Below the pieces are notes generated by a model. The model had not been told where the DNA came from. It made no database searches and saw only the letters and a program-made list of their open reading frames with translations. Source: a bacterium (GTDB taxonomy: Bacteria; Auribacterota; UBA3054). From it: a stretch of DNA of 64,000 nt. A program made the translations under genes and the position numbers. Of the stretch, positions 8,142 to 16,166 are shown in pieces; position 1 is the stretch's first letter; each line of letters opens with the position of its first letter. Location: positions 1 to 64,000 of the forward strand of contig JAFYXV010000005.1 of the NCBI GenBank assembly GCA_017557885.1, in the 5' to 3' direction.

Positions 8142-9340
8142 TCGTCGATCTCCGCGGTTCTCTTAAGATACCACATGTCCCTGGCGAAGGCGTAAGGGTC
8201 GCCGTTGTCCATGTACATGCTGTCGATGGAATCGACCTGCAGGCTGATGTTGTTCATGACCATAAAGGTCTTGACCATGCCGCCGAAAGGAAGGTACGTC
8301 CTGGGGTCCATGGCTTCGTCGAAGACCATGCCGACGGTATCCCTGGCAGTGAGCGGGCCGGCGATGGGCAGAAACACATAGCAGCCCGGGCCGATGCCGT
8401 AATAAGCGAAAGTCTGGCCGGTATCCTCGTCGTATTTGTCAAGGTCGAACCAGGCTTTGGCGGGATCGAAAAGGCCGGCCAGGCCGACGGAGGTGTTGAT
8501 GAGAAAGCGGGCGGTCTCCACGCCGGCGCCTTTGAATTTCGCCTGGGCAAGGTTGTTTATGAGCCTTTTGGGCCAGACGATGTTGTGGTCCATCTGGGAA
8601 ACGCAGACCCTGGCCACCTCAGGCACCAGCCAGCGGTAGCCTTTGCAGATAGGGCCCACGAAATAATTGTAGGCGTAGTCGTTGACCACGAACATGGCGC
8701 GGTTGAAGCGCTCTATGGGGTCGTTGACGAAAAGCTCGTCGGAGAGAAGCTCCGCGCTGTCGTCCTTGGAATAGTCGTGGGAGATCTGGCTGTAGTTCAT
8801 GTAGTCCACGTAATCTCCGCCCACGATATTCTGGGGCGGCAGCTCCACGACTTCCTGCTTGGGCGGCTTGGGCGGCTCCAGTTCCCTCAGCGTCACCTTC
8901 GGCAGCTGCTCGATAAGCTCCACCATATCCGGAGTGTCAAGCTTCGGAGGATTGACCTTCAGATAGACCTTGTGGTCCAGTTCCTTATAAGGCGTGTAGA
9001 AGACCAAATTGGTGGTGTAGTTCGTCACGCTGACGTTGATGAAATAGTCCTTCGTTTCAAAGCGCCTGACGCCGCCGGTGACCGTCACGGTCTCAAGAGC
9101 CAGCTTGTAATAGACCGAATCCGGAAGGTTGGCGTCCACCCGCTCCCAGTTGGAGCTGGACTGCATAACGATGTTGGTCACATAGCGCGCCACGCTGACC
9201 TGAGTGGCCTGGGGCGTTCCCGCAGTGACCGTGGTCATGGTCGGAGTCTTGGCGCCCTCGGCGAAAGCCATGGCGCACAGAAGCGCCGCGGCCGCAAAAA
9301 GGCCGAGGCGGAACTTTAAGTCCTTTTTGTTTTCTCTCAT
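8138..9340 (-). CDS. mlaA: MlaA (VacJ) family outer-membrane lipid-asymmetry protein
   Basis: 400 aa from ATG 9340, chosen because it begins directly with a signal peptide (MRENKKDLKFRLGLFAAAAL); a longer frame upstream adds an implausible leader. The MlaA domain occupies the C-terminal half, from NDPIERFNRAMF (about 206) through FLINTSVGLAGLFDPA, the YGIGPGCYVFLPIAGPLTAR region and a late Asp-Pro-Arg-Thr-Tyr. MlaA removes misplaced phospholipids from the outer leaflet of the outer membrane. The N-terminal 180 residues (Thr/Val-rich, then Pro-rich) are an unusual extension, and no lipobox Cys is evident. It is first in an operon with the hydrolase and ABC-F gene; promoter at 9387-9415. Confidence 0.88.
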   Translation of the reverse strand: MRENKKDLKFRLGLFAAAALLCAMAFAEGAKTPTMTTVTAGTPQATQVSVARYVTNIVMQSSSNWERVDANLPDSVYYKLALETVTVTGGVRRFETKDYFINVSVTNYTTNLVFYTPYKELDHKVYLKVNPPKLDTPDMVELIEQLPKVTLRELEPPKPPKQEVVELPPQNIVGGDYVDYMNYSQISHDYSKDDSAELLSDELFVNDPIERFNRAMFVVNDYAYNYFVGPICKGYRWLVPEVARVCVSQMDHNIVWPKRLINNLAQAKFKGAGVETARFLINTSVGLAGLFDPAKAWFDLDKYDEDTGQTFAYYGIGPGCYVFLPIAGPLTARDTVGMVFDEAMDPRTYLPFGGMVKTFMVMNNISLQVDSIDSMYMDNGDPYAFARDMWYLKRTAEIDE

Positions 9341-9386
9341 TTTATTGCTCAAAAATAAGGTGATAGGTATCCAATTTAGGAAGAGT

Positions 9387-9415
9387 ATTTTATCAAAAAG
9401 GCTTTTTGATTGCAA
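9387..9415 (-). promoter_or_regulatory. Promoter of mlaA with a perfect palindromic spacer
   Basis: On the minus strand: -35 TTGCAA (9410-9415), 17-nt spacer TCAAAAAGCCTTTTTGA (9393-9409) and -10 TAAAAT (9387-9392) with extended TGA. The spacer is an 8-1-8 perfect palindrome, a natural operator geometry, and resembles the spacer at 2403-2419. Confidence 0.6.
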
Positions 9416-9518
9416 AAGGATAAGCCCGACGGCGGGAAAGCCTTTAGCAAAAAGGGCTGCGGCGCTTTCTGCCGCCCCGCGCAAGGACCCGGCCGGCTTC
9501 CCGGCCCTCTCTGGCCAT

Positions 9519-9553
9519 AAAAAAACAGCCGCTCCCAAAGAGCGGCTGTTTTT
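9519..9553 (-). terminator. Rho-independent terminator of the PEP-CTERM protein gene
   Basis: Perfect 14-bp inverted repeat (arms AAAAACAGCCGCTC and GAGCGGCTGTTTTT, loop 5 nt) at 9521-9553, giving a run of seven U on the minus-strand transcript. It lies 18 nt beyond the stop of the gene ending at 9572. Confidence 0.9.
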
Positions 9554-9571
9554 GGCTTTTCACCTTAAGCT

Positions 9572-11281
9572 TTAGCGCTGCTTGCGGGCAATAAAGAGGC
9601 CCAGGAGAGCCAGGACGCCGAAGATGGCGGGCTCAGGCAGCGTTCCGGACTTGATCAGCTCGACGCTGAAGTTGTCAACGTAGTAGCCTTCAGAGGCGCT
9701 GAAGGTGTAGTTGCGGAACTGCAGGAAGTTCTCGTTGTCGCCGGCCGCGCCGGGGACGTATTCGTTGTCGAAATGGTAAGTTTCGCCGTCGAATTCAGCG
9801 TAATGGAGCACCCAGGGGCGGGTGTCGTCGCTGGCGAGACCAATCGTGTAGGTGTAGGCCACGTTGAACCACTGGCCGTAGGGAGCCAGGTTGGGAACGT
9901 CAACGCCCTGGAAGGGTTCGCCGCCCAGTTTGATGCCGCCGCCGGGGTGGCTCAGGCTGACTTCGCCCATTCTGTGTCCAAGGTCGGTGCCGAAGACCAA
10001 ATACGGCGTGACGCCTTCGGGATAATACATATCCATGGAGACGCGGACATCATAGGTCGGATAGATCACGTCCGGCATATTGACCGCAGTGTGGATCTGG
10101 CCGCCGCCCGTGATCTTCAGGCACTGGTTGTTGGGATCTTCGGGATCGACTGCGATCTCGTTGGCGGCGCCGGTCTCGCCCCAGCCGGGCTGAAGCTTGA
10201 CATCGCCGCCCACGGGCATACCTTCAAAGTCTGTGGCGTAGAGCGCCCAGCCAAGGCCCTTGTTGCCGTTCTGGACCAAAATGGAGTTTGTGATGACCTT
10301 GTCTTCTTCACCGTTGTTATAGGAATAGGTGACGGTGGCGGCGGGCATGTTGCGGACGTTCGCGGGCAGATTGGCGCTGAAGGTCAGGGTCTGCGGGGTG
10401 CCGGGCTGGACAAGGATCTGCGCGGCGTAGGGCTCGATGGAATTCTGAATGGAGAGCCAGTTGCCGTCGGATTCAACGTCAACATGAACAGTGGCGGAAT
10501 TGCCGGTGGCGGAGATCACAGACTGAATGGGATCCTCGCTGCCGAACTTCACGATGCCGGGGTTGGTGACGGTCACATTGGCGGTGGGAGGAACATCGAC
10601 GAATTCGCATTTCAAATTATCGACGTAGAGGTGGCCCTGGCCGCCCCAAATGAAGAAGCGCAGACGACGGAATTTGTCAGGAGACGTTTGGTTGCCGATG
10701 GGGATGTTCAGTTTTTCATAGGTCTCGTCGCCGAAAGTGCATTCGCGAAGGAAGGCGCCGTTGGCGGTGGTGTTGAGGGTGTAGCTGAAATACACCCACT
10801 CGTCGCGGGGCTCGGAGTTGGCAACGGTGTACTGCGGGGAGCAGGCGGAGAAACGGATGCCGAACTGGCCGTCCTTTTTGATGAAGTGGTTCTCGCCCAG
10901 GCCGTCGTTGCTGCCGAAGATAATGTCGCCGGTGTATTCGCCGGATTCGTCGGCTTTCTGCGTCGGCCTTTTCACCATCATGGACACCTTGTAGTCGTAC
11001 TGGGCGGACTGTCCGCCCACATTGTCGATGTCCCAGTGAATGCCGAACAGACCGGAGGCGGTCATATGCAGGCATTTTCCGCCTTCATAGCCGCCTTCTT
11101 CCACGAGGGCGTTGCCGTCGTTGCCGGGGGTGCCGTAGGCGGTGGTCCAGCCGTTCTGGCCGATAACGTTATCGCCGACCGCGTAGCTTTCGAAGTTGTC
11201 CTCGACGATCGTGGAGGGAGCAGCTTGCGCCATCAACGCGCAAACGAAGACGGCGAGCGTTAAGAGGATCAGTTTTTTCAT
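9572..11281 (-). CDS. PEP-CTERM sorting-domain protein, secreted
   Basis: This 569-aa protein has a cleavable signal peptide (MKKLILLTLAVFVCALMAQA) and a C-terminal PEP-CTERM-type tail: LPEP, a hydrophobic helix, then ARKQR at the end. The body has two similar halves, each starting near an FESYAVGDN/FEGMPVGGD-type motif followed by a lectin-like beta-rich domain (about 25-230 and 345-545), with an all-beta linker between. This suggests an extracellular carbohydrate-binding or adhesin-like protein. In known systems the tail is processed by an exosortase; none is in this window. Monocistronic: terminator directly downstream, likely promoter at 11336-11365. Confidence 0.85.
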   Translation of the reverse strand: MKKLILLTLAVFVCALMAQAAPSTIVEDNFESYAVGDNVIGQNGWTTAYGTPGNDGNALVEEGGYEGGKCLHMTASGLFGIHWDIDNVGGQSAQYDYKVSMMVKRPTQKADESGEYTGDIIFGSNDGLGENHFIKKDGQFGIRFSACSPQYTVANSEPRDEWVYFSYTLNTTANGAFLRECTFGDETYEKLNIPIGNQTSPDKFRRLRFFIWGGQGHLYVDNLKCEFVDVPPTANVTVTNPGIVKFGSEDPIQSVISATGNSATVHVDVESDGNWLSIQNSIEPYAAQILVQPGTPQTLTFSANLPANVRNMPAATVTYSYNNGEEDKVITNSILVQNGNKGLGWALYATDFEGMPVGGDVKLQPGWGETGAANEIAVDPEDPNNQCLKITGGGQIHTAVNMPDVIYPTYDVRVSMDMYYPEGVTPYLVFGTDLGHRMGEVSLSHPGGGIKLGGEPFQGVDVPNLAPYGQWFNVAYTYTIGLASDDTRPWVLHYAEFDGETYHFDNEYVPGAAGDNENFLQFRNYTFSASEGYYVDNFSVELIKSGTLPEPAIFGVLALLGLFIARKQR

Positions 11282-11335
11282 TATGGTTTTTCCTTCCCTT
11301 TTCAGGGGGTTGTGATTAAAAAGGTTTTTCTTGCA

Positions 11336-11365
11336 AGTATAATTGGGGAACTTATTTTATCACAA
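11336..11365 (-). promoter_or_regulatory. Candidate promoter of the PEP-CTERM gene
   Basis: On the minus strand: TTGTGA (11360-11365), 18-nt spacer, TATACT (11336-11341). Just inside it (11314-11336) is a TTGCAA followed by an A5-CC-T5 element resembling the palindromic promoter spacers at 2397 and 9387, but without a matching -10. Confidence 0.45.
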
Positions 11366-11502
11366 TGTATTTCAAAACACAACATCGCATGTTTTTTCCC
11401 AGGAGGTCTTTCGCGTTAAAACGCCGCGGCAAGCGGTTTTAATATTTTGCGCTTTGTTTGGCGTTCCTTGAAATTTGGCGGCAGCCGCGAGGCTTTCCTA
11501 TT

Positions 11503-11511
11503 TGGTATAAT
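11503..11511 (+). promoter_or_regulatory. Extended -10 promoter of the STAS/PP2C/HATPase operon
   Basis: TGG directly followed by TATAAT (11506-11511), with no good -35; an extended -10 promoter. The same TTTGGTATAAT string precedes hppA at 58250-58260. The predicted transcript start is about 20 nt before the STAS gene ATG. Confidence 0.55.
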
Positions 11512-11536
11512 GTATAAAACTATCTTAAGGAGCTTT

Positions 11537-11836
11537 ATGACTTACGAGATCACATCTCCCGCCCCGGATCTGGCGATCCTGGTGAAAGGCCGGCTCGACA
11601 CGCTGACCTCCCCGCAACTGGAAAGCGAACTTGAGCCTCTGCTAGGGAAAGCCGGCAGTCTTACCATTGACATGTCAGGCGTGGATTATCTTTCCAGCGC
11701 CGGTCTGCGCTTGATCTTAACGCTGCAGAAACACTTTAAAAAAGAAGGCGGCAGCTTCAAGCTCCGCAATATCCAGCCCGGAGTCATGGAGATATTGCGC
11801 ATGACCGGTTTCCTGAAGATCCTCTCCGTCGAGTAA
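11537..11836 (+). CDS. STAS-domain anti-sigma factor antagonist (RsbV/SpoIIAA-like)
   Basis: 99 aa from ATG 11537, preceded by AAGGAG at 11527-11532. It is a single STAS domain with the conserved MSGVDYLSSAGLRLI motif; a Ser in this segment is the phosphorylation site in RsbV/SpoIIAA. Dephosphorylated STAS proteins bind the partner kinase and release its client. It is first in a three-gene unit with a PP2C phosphatase 6 nt downstream and a HATPase kinase after that, so all three elements of a partner switch are present. Confidence 0.92.
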   Translation: MTYEITSPAPDLAILVKGRLDTLTSPQLESELEPLLGKAGSLTIDMSGVDYLSSAGLRLILTLQKHFKKEGGSFKLRNIQPGVMEILRMTGFLKILSVE

Positions 11837-11842
11837 ACTTTT

Positions 11843-13705
11843 ATGCGCGGCACTTTTCAGCGTTGGCTTTTCCTTTTCCTGGCGGTCTCCTTCGCCGCTC
11901 TCTTTCTGCTGACTTTTTACATTCAGACCAGAGAGGCTTATTCCGATGCCGAGCACCTCATCCAGCTGCGATTGGAAGACGTGCAGAAACAGATCCGCAT
12001 CAGCGAAAACGCCGCGCGCACCATCCTTAACGTCTACAACGCCTCCGTGGCCAGCGACGTGCGCACGGTGGCTTATTTTTTGGAACGCTGCCCCGCCTAC
12101 GCCACCAACAGCTTCCTGCTGGAAGAATTAAGGGAAAACACCGGCTATGACGAGATCCACGTCATCAACGAGCACGGCATTATTGAAAACTCCGCGGTGA
12201 ACCCCGTTTTGGGCAGCCCGGAAAAATTCCTGGGCTTCAACATGCGGCTGCACGCCCAGTCCGAGCCTTTTTTGGAAGGCCTGAAGAAAAAGGATTTCGT
12301 ATTGGTCCAGCCTCCCCTGCCCAGGGGCATTGATCACAAGCTTTTTTTGTACAGCGGCGCTTCCCGAAAAGACGCGCCCGGCCTGGTCCAGCTCGGCGCT
12401 TCCGTGGACTTTTTGGAAGATTCGCTGGAAAACAGCCGCCTGGCCCAGCTCTCGCCCAGCCTGCGCGTGGGAACGAACGGCGAAATCCTTATCTGCAAAG
12501 GGGAAAAGATCATCGGGGCCGCCAGGACCGATTACGAAGGCCGCACCCTGACTTCCATAGGCCTCAGGCAGGATCTCATCTCCGCTTTCCTGCAAGGGGA
12601 CGGCGCTTTTGACGAGACCATAGAAGGCATTTCCTTCTACGGCCTGTACATGCAAACCACGGGGCTGACGCTTATCGGCGTCATGCCGAAATACGAGATC
12701 ACGCAAAAACGCAACGGCATGGTGCTTTTGCTGATCGCGACCTGCCTCTTTATGATTCTGGTGGTCTTCGTCGCTGTTTCCAAGCTCGTGCAAAAAATAG
12801 TGATAGACGGCATCGACCGCATCAACGTTTCCCTCGGCAAGATCACCGCGGGCAACCTGGAGGAAAAAGTCGAGGAACGCGGCTCTCAGGAATTCGACGA
12901 TCTCTCCAACGGCATCAACACCATGGTGGACGCCCTCAAAGGCGCCATCGCCGCGGAAAAGACCCGCTTGAACAGCGAGCTTGATTTCGCCCGGGCCGTC
13001 CAGGCCTCCGCGCTGCCCCAGCTCCACTCGGACTCCCGCTATGAGATCTTCGCTTCCATGGAGCCCGCCAAGGAAGTCGGCGGCGATTTTTACGATTTCT
13101 TCCAGTTGGACTCCTCCCGCCTCGCCTTCCTCATAGCCGACGTCTCCGGCAAAGGCATTCCCGCCGCCATGTTCATGATGAAAGCCAAGGCCCAGCTTAA
13201 ATCCAGCCTGCTCGCCAACAAGGGGCGGACCCTCGACCAGATCATCGCGGAAGTGAACGACAGCGTCTGCGAAGGCAACGACGCCTGCATGTTCGTGACC
13301 GTCTTCGCCGGCGTTCTGAACATGGACACCGGTTTGGTGGTTTATGTCAACGCCGGCCACAACGCGCCCGTCCTCAGGAAATGCGACGGCGGCGCCAGCT
13401 GGCTCCCGGTGGACAACGGCTTCGTCATCGGCGGCATGGACGGCGTGTCCTACGAAAGGCAAACCGTGCTTTTGAAAAAAGGCGACGGCCTGCTCCTCTA
13501 CACCGACGGCGTCACTGAAGCCATGAACAAAACGCACGCCCTCTACGGAGACGACAGGCTCATCTCTCTCATGGACGGGCCCATCATGCGCTCCGCGCCG
13601 GCCGATTGCGTTTTGAACGAAATAAAGGACGACGTGAAAAACTACGTCGACGGGGCGCCCCAATCCGACGACATAACCATGCTATTCCTCCGCTATCTAG
13701 GATAA
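11843..13705 (+). CDS. Membrane sensor PP2C (SpoIIE/RsbU-type) serine phosphatase
   Basis: This 620-aa protein has TM1 at about 6-27, an extracytoplasmic sensor region (about 28-285, likely dCache-type), TM2 from 293 to about 315, a HAMP segment to about 365, a short helix and a SpoIIE/PP2C catalytic domain (about 390-620). Metal-binding motifs are GGDFYDFF (413-420), DVSGKG (433-438), YTDGVTE (553-559) and a late DDIT. It should dephosphorylate the STAS protein encoded 6 nt upstream in response to an envelope or external ligand. Its start lacks a Shine-Dalgarno, so translation is probably coupled to the STAS gene. Confidence 0.92.
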   Translation: MRGTFQRWLFLFLAVSFAALFLLTFYIQTREAYSDAEHLIQLRLEDVQKQIRISENAARTILNVYNASVASDVRTVAYFLERCPAYATNSFLLEELRENTGYDEIHVINEHGIIENSAVNPVLGSPEKFLGFNMRLHAQSEPFLEGLKKKDFVLVQPPLPRGIDHKLFLYSGASRKDAPGLVQLGASVDFLEDSLENSRLAQLSPSLRVGTNGEILICKGEKIIGAARTDYEGRTLTSIGLRQDLISAFLQGDGAFDETIEGISFYGLYMQTTGLTLIGVMPKYEITQKRNGMVLLLIATCLFMILVVFVAVSKLVQKIVIDGIDRINVSLGKITAGNLEEKVEERGSQEFDDLSNGINTMVDALKGAIAAEKTRLNSELDFARAVQASALPQLHSDSRYEIFASMEPAKEVGGDFYDFFQLDSSRLAFLIADVSGKGIPAAMFMMKAKAQLKSSLLANKGRTLDQIIAEVNDSVCEGNDACMFVTVFAGVLNMDTGLVVYVNAGHNAPVLRKCDGGASWLPVDNGFVIGGMDGVSYERQTVLLKKGDGLLLYTDGVTEAMNKTHALYGDDRLISLMDGPIMRSAPADCVLNEIKDDVKNYVDGAPQSDDITMLFLRYLG

Positions 13706-13718
13706 AAAGGACTTTATT

Positions 13719-14129
13719 ATGAACGTTGCCGTGACTCTGCAATTTGCCGCCGATACGCAAAAACTTCCGGAAGTTTTGGATAAACTGGACACCAACCTCC
13801 TGTCCGCCGGCTGTCCGGAGGACGCCAGAACGCAGCTGGCCGTGGCCGCGGAGGAGATCTTCGTCAACATCGCGAGCTACGCCTACGAGGGGAAACAAGG
13901 CTCCGCCACCATCAACATAAAGGCCGACGCCCACAAGGCGACCATTTCCTTCGCGGACAGCGGCTTCCCTTACGATCCTTTGCAAAAAGAAGACCCCAAC
14001 ATCGAGCAGGCCGCGGAAGACCGCCCCATAGGCGGCCTGGGCGTTTTCCTCGTCAAGGAAATGTGCGACGAAGTGCATTACGAGCGCCGCAACGACATGA
14101 ATATCCTGACGCTCGTCAAAAAATACTGA
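13719..14129 (+). CDS. RsbW-like anti-sigma factor/serine kinase (HATPase_c_2)
   Basis: This 136-aa protein has the GHKL fold motifs: N box EEIFVNIASYAY, G1 box DSGFPYDP and G2 box GGLGVFLVK. The length fits stand-alone RsbW/SpoIIAB-type kinases. It would phosphorylate the STAS protein and sequester a client when the phosphatase is inactive. It follows the PP2C gene by 13 nt. No sigma factor gene lies nearby, so the client is either encoded elsewhere or not a sigma factor. Confidence 0.9.
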   Translation: MNVAVTLQFAADTQKLPEVLDKLDTNLLSAGCPEDARTQLAVAAEEIFVNIASYAYEGKQGSATINIKADAHKATISFADSGFPYDPLQKEDPNIEQAAEDRPIGGLGVFLVKEMCDEVHYERRNDMNILTLVKKY

Positions 14130-14242
14130 CACCCCCCTGTTTTCTGCAAGCGCTGAACAAAATACCCCCAATTTCATACAACGCTTGCACATTTTTGGCA
14201 TCTACTTGCCAAACACAGCTCGAAATCTGCCGATCCGCTTTT

Positions 14243-14275
14243 CGACAAATCTGGAATTGAATTCCAGATTTGTCG
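14243..14275. repeat. 33-nt perfect palindrome between convergent genes
   Basis: Arms CGACAAATCTGGAATT and its exact complement flank one G. It sits in the 222-nt gap between the convergent RsbW-like and VWA genes. No T-run follows on either strand, so it is not a classical terminator, but it could block convergent transcription or bind a dimeric protein. Confidence 0.9.
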
Positions 14276-14351
14276 CAAGGACTTTGTATTAAACAACGGA
14301 AAACAAGCTTGTTATAAAAGCGGCTGCCAACAACTTTTTCTGGGCGCCGAT

Positions 14352-15326
14352 TCATTCCACTTCGCGGAATTCCCCTTTCCCGTGGGAGGCCACTCTTTTT
14401 AAAAAGGCGCAGCCCCTCTCCGCTTTTTCCCTTCTCTTTACGCTCCCGTCCCTAGCCGGCCTGTAGGCGATGGCGTTTATCTGCGTGGCTTTCTCCCTTC
14501 GGCTTTCGTCGATCAGGGCCATTATCCTTCTTTCGTGGACGATTTCGTCTTCCCCCTGCAGGTACGGCGGATCGTCGCTTATCAGGACCACCGCGTCGGG
14601 CTTCAGATTCAGAGCGAACTCCAGCGCTTTAATAGGAGTTGAGCCGCTGGTATCGGGGTCGTTGCCGCGATTGACTTTCATCTCCTTTGCTAGCCAATCG
14701 GACAATTCTCTTTTGGCGCTCTTGGTGGCGAAGCAGAGGTTCGTTTTGAAAGGAAATTTGCCGTCGGTGAACAAAACGACGTTGAAGAGCGTGTCCGGGT
14801 GGAAGAGCTCGACTGTTTTCTCCGCCTCTTTCCTGACCGCTTCGAATACGCCCTTCTGAACGATAGAAGAGGAGGAGTCCACCAGGATGACGATCGACCG
14901 GGCCGCGATCCTCTGCCCCAGGAACTCTATCTCTCCCCAGCCGTCGCCGCCCTTCGGTGCCTTTCCCAATCCGCTGTTCCCCAGGGAAAAAGAGAAGCTG
15001 TCGCTAAGGCTTAATCCTTCGCTTTCCCTTTTGACATCCGGCTTGGCGATTTCCGGCACCGGAAGCGCAAGGCTTCCCGCGTCGCACTTGGCGGCGAGCT
15101 TCAGATTCTTCGCCATGCTCTGCCCGTAGGAGGCCGCCTTCTTGCACAGCAGCCTGTGCTTCAACTCCCTGGCCTTCAGTTTCGGCCCCACCGCCTGGGC
15201 TGTGAAAAAGGGCTTCGGCGGCCGCACGGCCCGATAGACCACTATCCCTCCCGCCACGAGAAAGAGGGCCAGATGAAGCCCTACGCTCACAATAAGGCTG
15301 CCGTAGCGCGAAAAGTCAATCTTCAT
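14352..15326 (-). CDS. VWA-domain protein with a TonB-like N-terminal helix
   Basis: This 324-aa protein has a single N-terminal transmembrane helix (about 11-31) and a VWA domain (about 143-310). MIDAS residues are visible: DSSSS at 150-154, Thr230 in GSTPI and Asp251 in VLISDD. The helix carries SVGLH (Ser14-x3-His18), the same SxxxH spacing that TonB uses to couple to ExbB/ExbD, followed by a Pro-containing periplasmic linker. It is the last gene of a TPR-TPR-ExbB-ExbD-ExbD operon and overlaps the second ExbD by 11 bp. This suggests a force-transducing protein with a VWA head instead of a TonB C-terminal domain. That mechanism is inferred. Confidence 0.85.
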   Translation of the reverse strand: MKIDFSRYGSLIVSVGLHLALFLVAGGIVVYRAVRPPKPFFTAQAVGPKLKARELKHRLLCKKAASYGQSMAKNLKLAAKCDAGSLALPVPEIAKPDVKRESEGLSLSDSFSFSLGNSGLGKAPKGGDGWGEIEFLGQRIAARSIVILVDSSSSIVQKGVFEAVRKEAEKTVELFHPDTLFNVVLFTDGKFPFKTNLCFATKSAKRELSDWLAKEMKVNRGNDPDTSGSTPIKALEFALNLKPDAVVLISDDPPYLQGEDEIVHERRIMALIDESRREKATQINAIAYRPARDGSVKRREKAERGCAFLKRVASHGKGEFREVE

Positions 15327-15756
15327 CAGAGCAATTGAAAGTCACGTTGGTTAGCCCGGCCTTGTGGCAGCAGTCCAGGACCAGCGCGATCCTTTCGTGC
15401 AGCGCATCGTCCGCGGCGGAAATGGAGATGAGAGCAGGGATCTTCGCGCCCCGGGAGGCCGCCTGGAAGCGCATTAGGGTCTCTGCTAGTTCTGTGAGTT
15501 CCCGGCTCTTGGCCGGGACAAGCGTCTGTCCGTTCAAAACGACCGCTCCCTCCTCGTCAACTTCTATGACCTGCTCGTCCGGCATGACGACCGCTTCCGC
15601 TGCCCGGCCTTCCCCCGGAAGCGAAAACCCCAGGTCCCCTTCTGTTTTGTTCAAAGAGCAGGCGGACATGAAATAGATCAAAAGCAGAAACGTGCAGTCT
15701 ATCATGGAGGAAATAGGAAAGCTTATCTTGCCGGTTTCTTTTTTATTGATCCTCAT
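15316..15756 (-). CDS. ExbD/TolR-family protein (second copy)
   Basis: 146 aa: short cytoplasmic N-terminus, one transmembrane helix (about 15-33) containing SMIDCTFLLLIYFM, then a periplasmic domain. The helix Asp (SMID, residue 19) is the proton-pathway residue of the ExbD/TolR family. The start ATG overlaps the upstream ExbD stop as TGATG. Two different ExbD subunits with one ExbB recur in PVC-type clusters. This copy is more divergent than its upstream partner and has several extra cysteines. Confidence 0.88.
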   Translation of the reverse strand: MRINKKETGKISFPISSMIDCTFLLLIYFMSACSLNKTEGDLGFSLPGEGRAAEAVVMPDEQVIEVDEEGAVVLNGQTLVPAKSRELTELAETLMRFQAASRGAKIPALISISAADDALHERIALVLDCCHKAGLTNVTFNCSDED

Positions 15757-16166
15757 CAGCTCTCCTCATAGACGGAAAAGATTATTTTCGCCAAGCCCGC
15801 TTCCGCGCAGAGCTTCACGAATTTTTTCGTGACCTGGCTCTTGCTTCTTCGATCGATCCTTAAAAGCACCGTGCCCTTGGGCGTCGTCTTCGCGAAAGCT
15901 TCCAGCTCAGATTTTGCTTCCTCTATTTCGACTTTTCTCCCGTTGACAAGACAGCTCTCATCCCTTAGGATCGTCAGCGCGCAGAAAGCTTCCTCGCCTT
16001 CCCTTTTCCCGAAGTTCTTTACTTCCGGAAGCTCCAGCTCTTCCGGCGTGGAAAGGTTCTGCATGGTGGCGCTGCACATGAAGAAGATGAGAAGCAGAAA
16101 GACCATATCGATCATGGGCGCCATGTCCAGCTCACACTCCGCTTTCTTTTTCCTTGGCGGCCGCAC
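15756..16166 (-). CDS. ExbD/TolR-family protein (first copy)
   Basis: 136 aa from GTG 16166, preceded by a strong AAAGGAGGAG Shine-Dalgarno. A longer ATG frame would overlap exbB by 125 bp and add a meaningless basic leader, so GTG is preferred. It has a basic N-terminus, a transmembrane helix with MAPMIDMVFLLLIFFM (Asp in MID is the proton-carrying residue) and a periplasmic TolR-like domain. It overlaps the ExbB gene end by 35 bp. With ExbB it should form a proton-driven motor in the inner membrane. Confidence 0.9.
   Translation of the reverse strand: MRPPRKKKAECELDMAPMIDMVFLLLIFFMCSATMQNLSTPEELELPEVKNFGKREGEEAFCALTILRDESCLVNGRKVEIEEAKSELEAFAKTTPKGTVLLRIDRRSKSQVTKKFVKLCAEAGLAKIIFSVYEES

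Noticed and set aside
9773-11263. A 496-codon open frame antisense to the PEP-CTERM gene
   Set aside because: Gly/Val/Ala-rich shadow with no recognisable domain, no signal and no ribosome-binding site.
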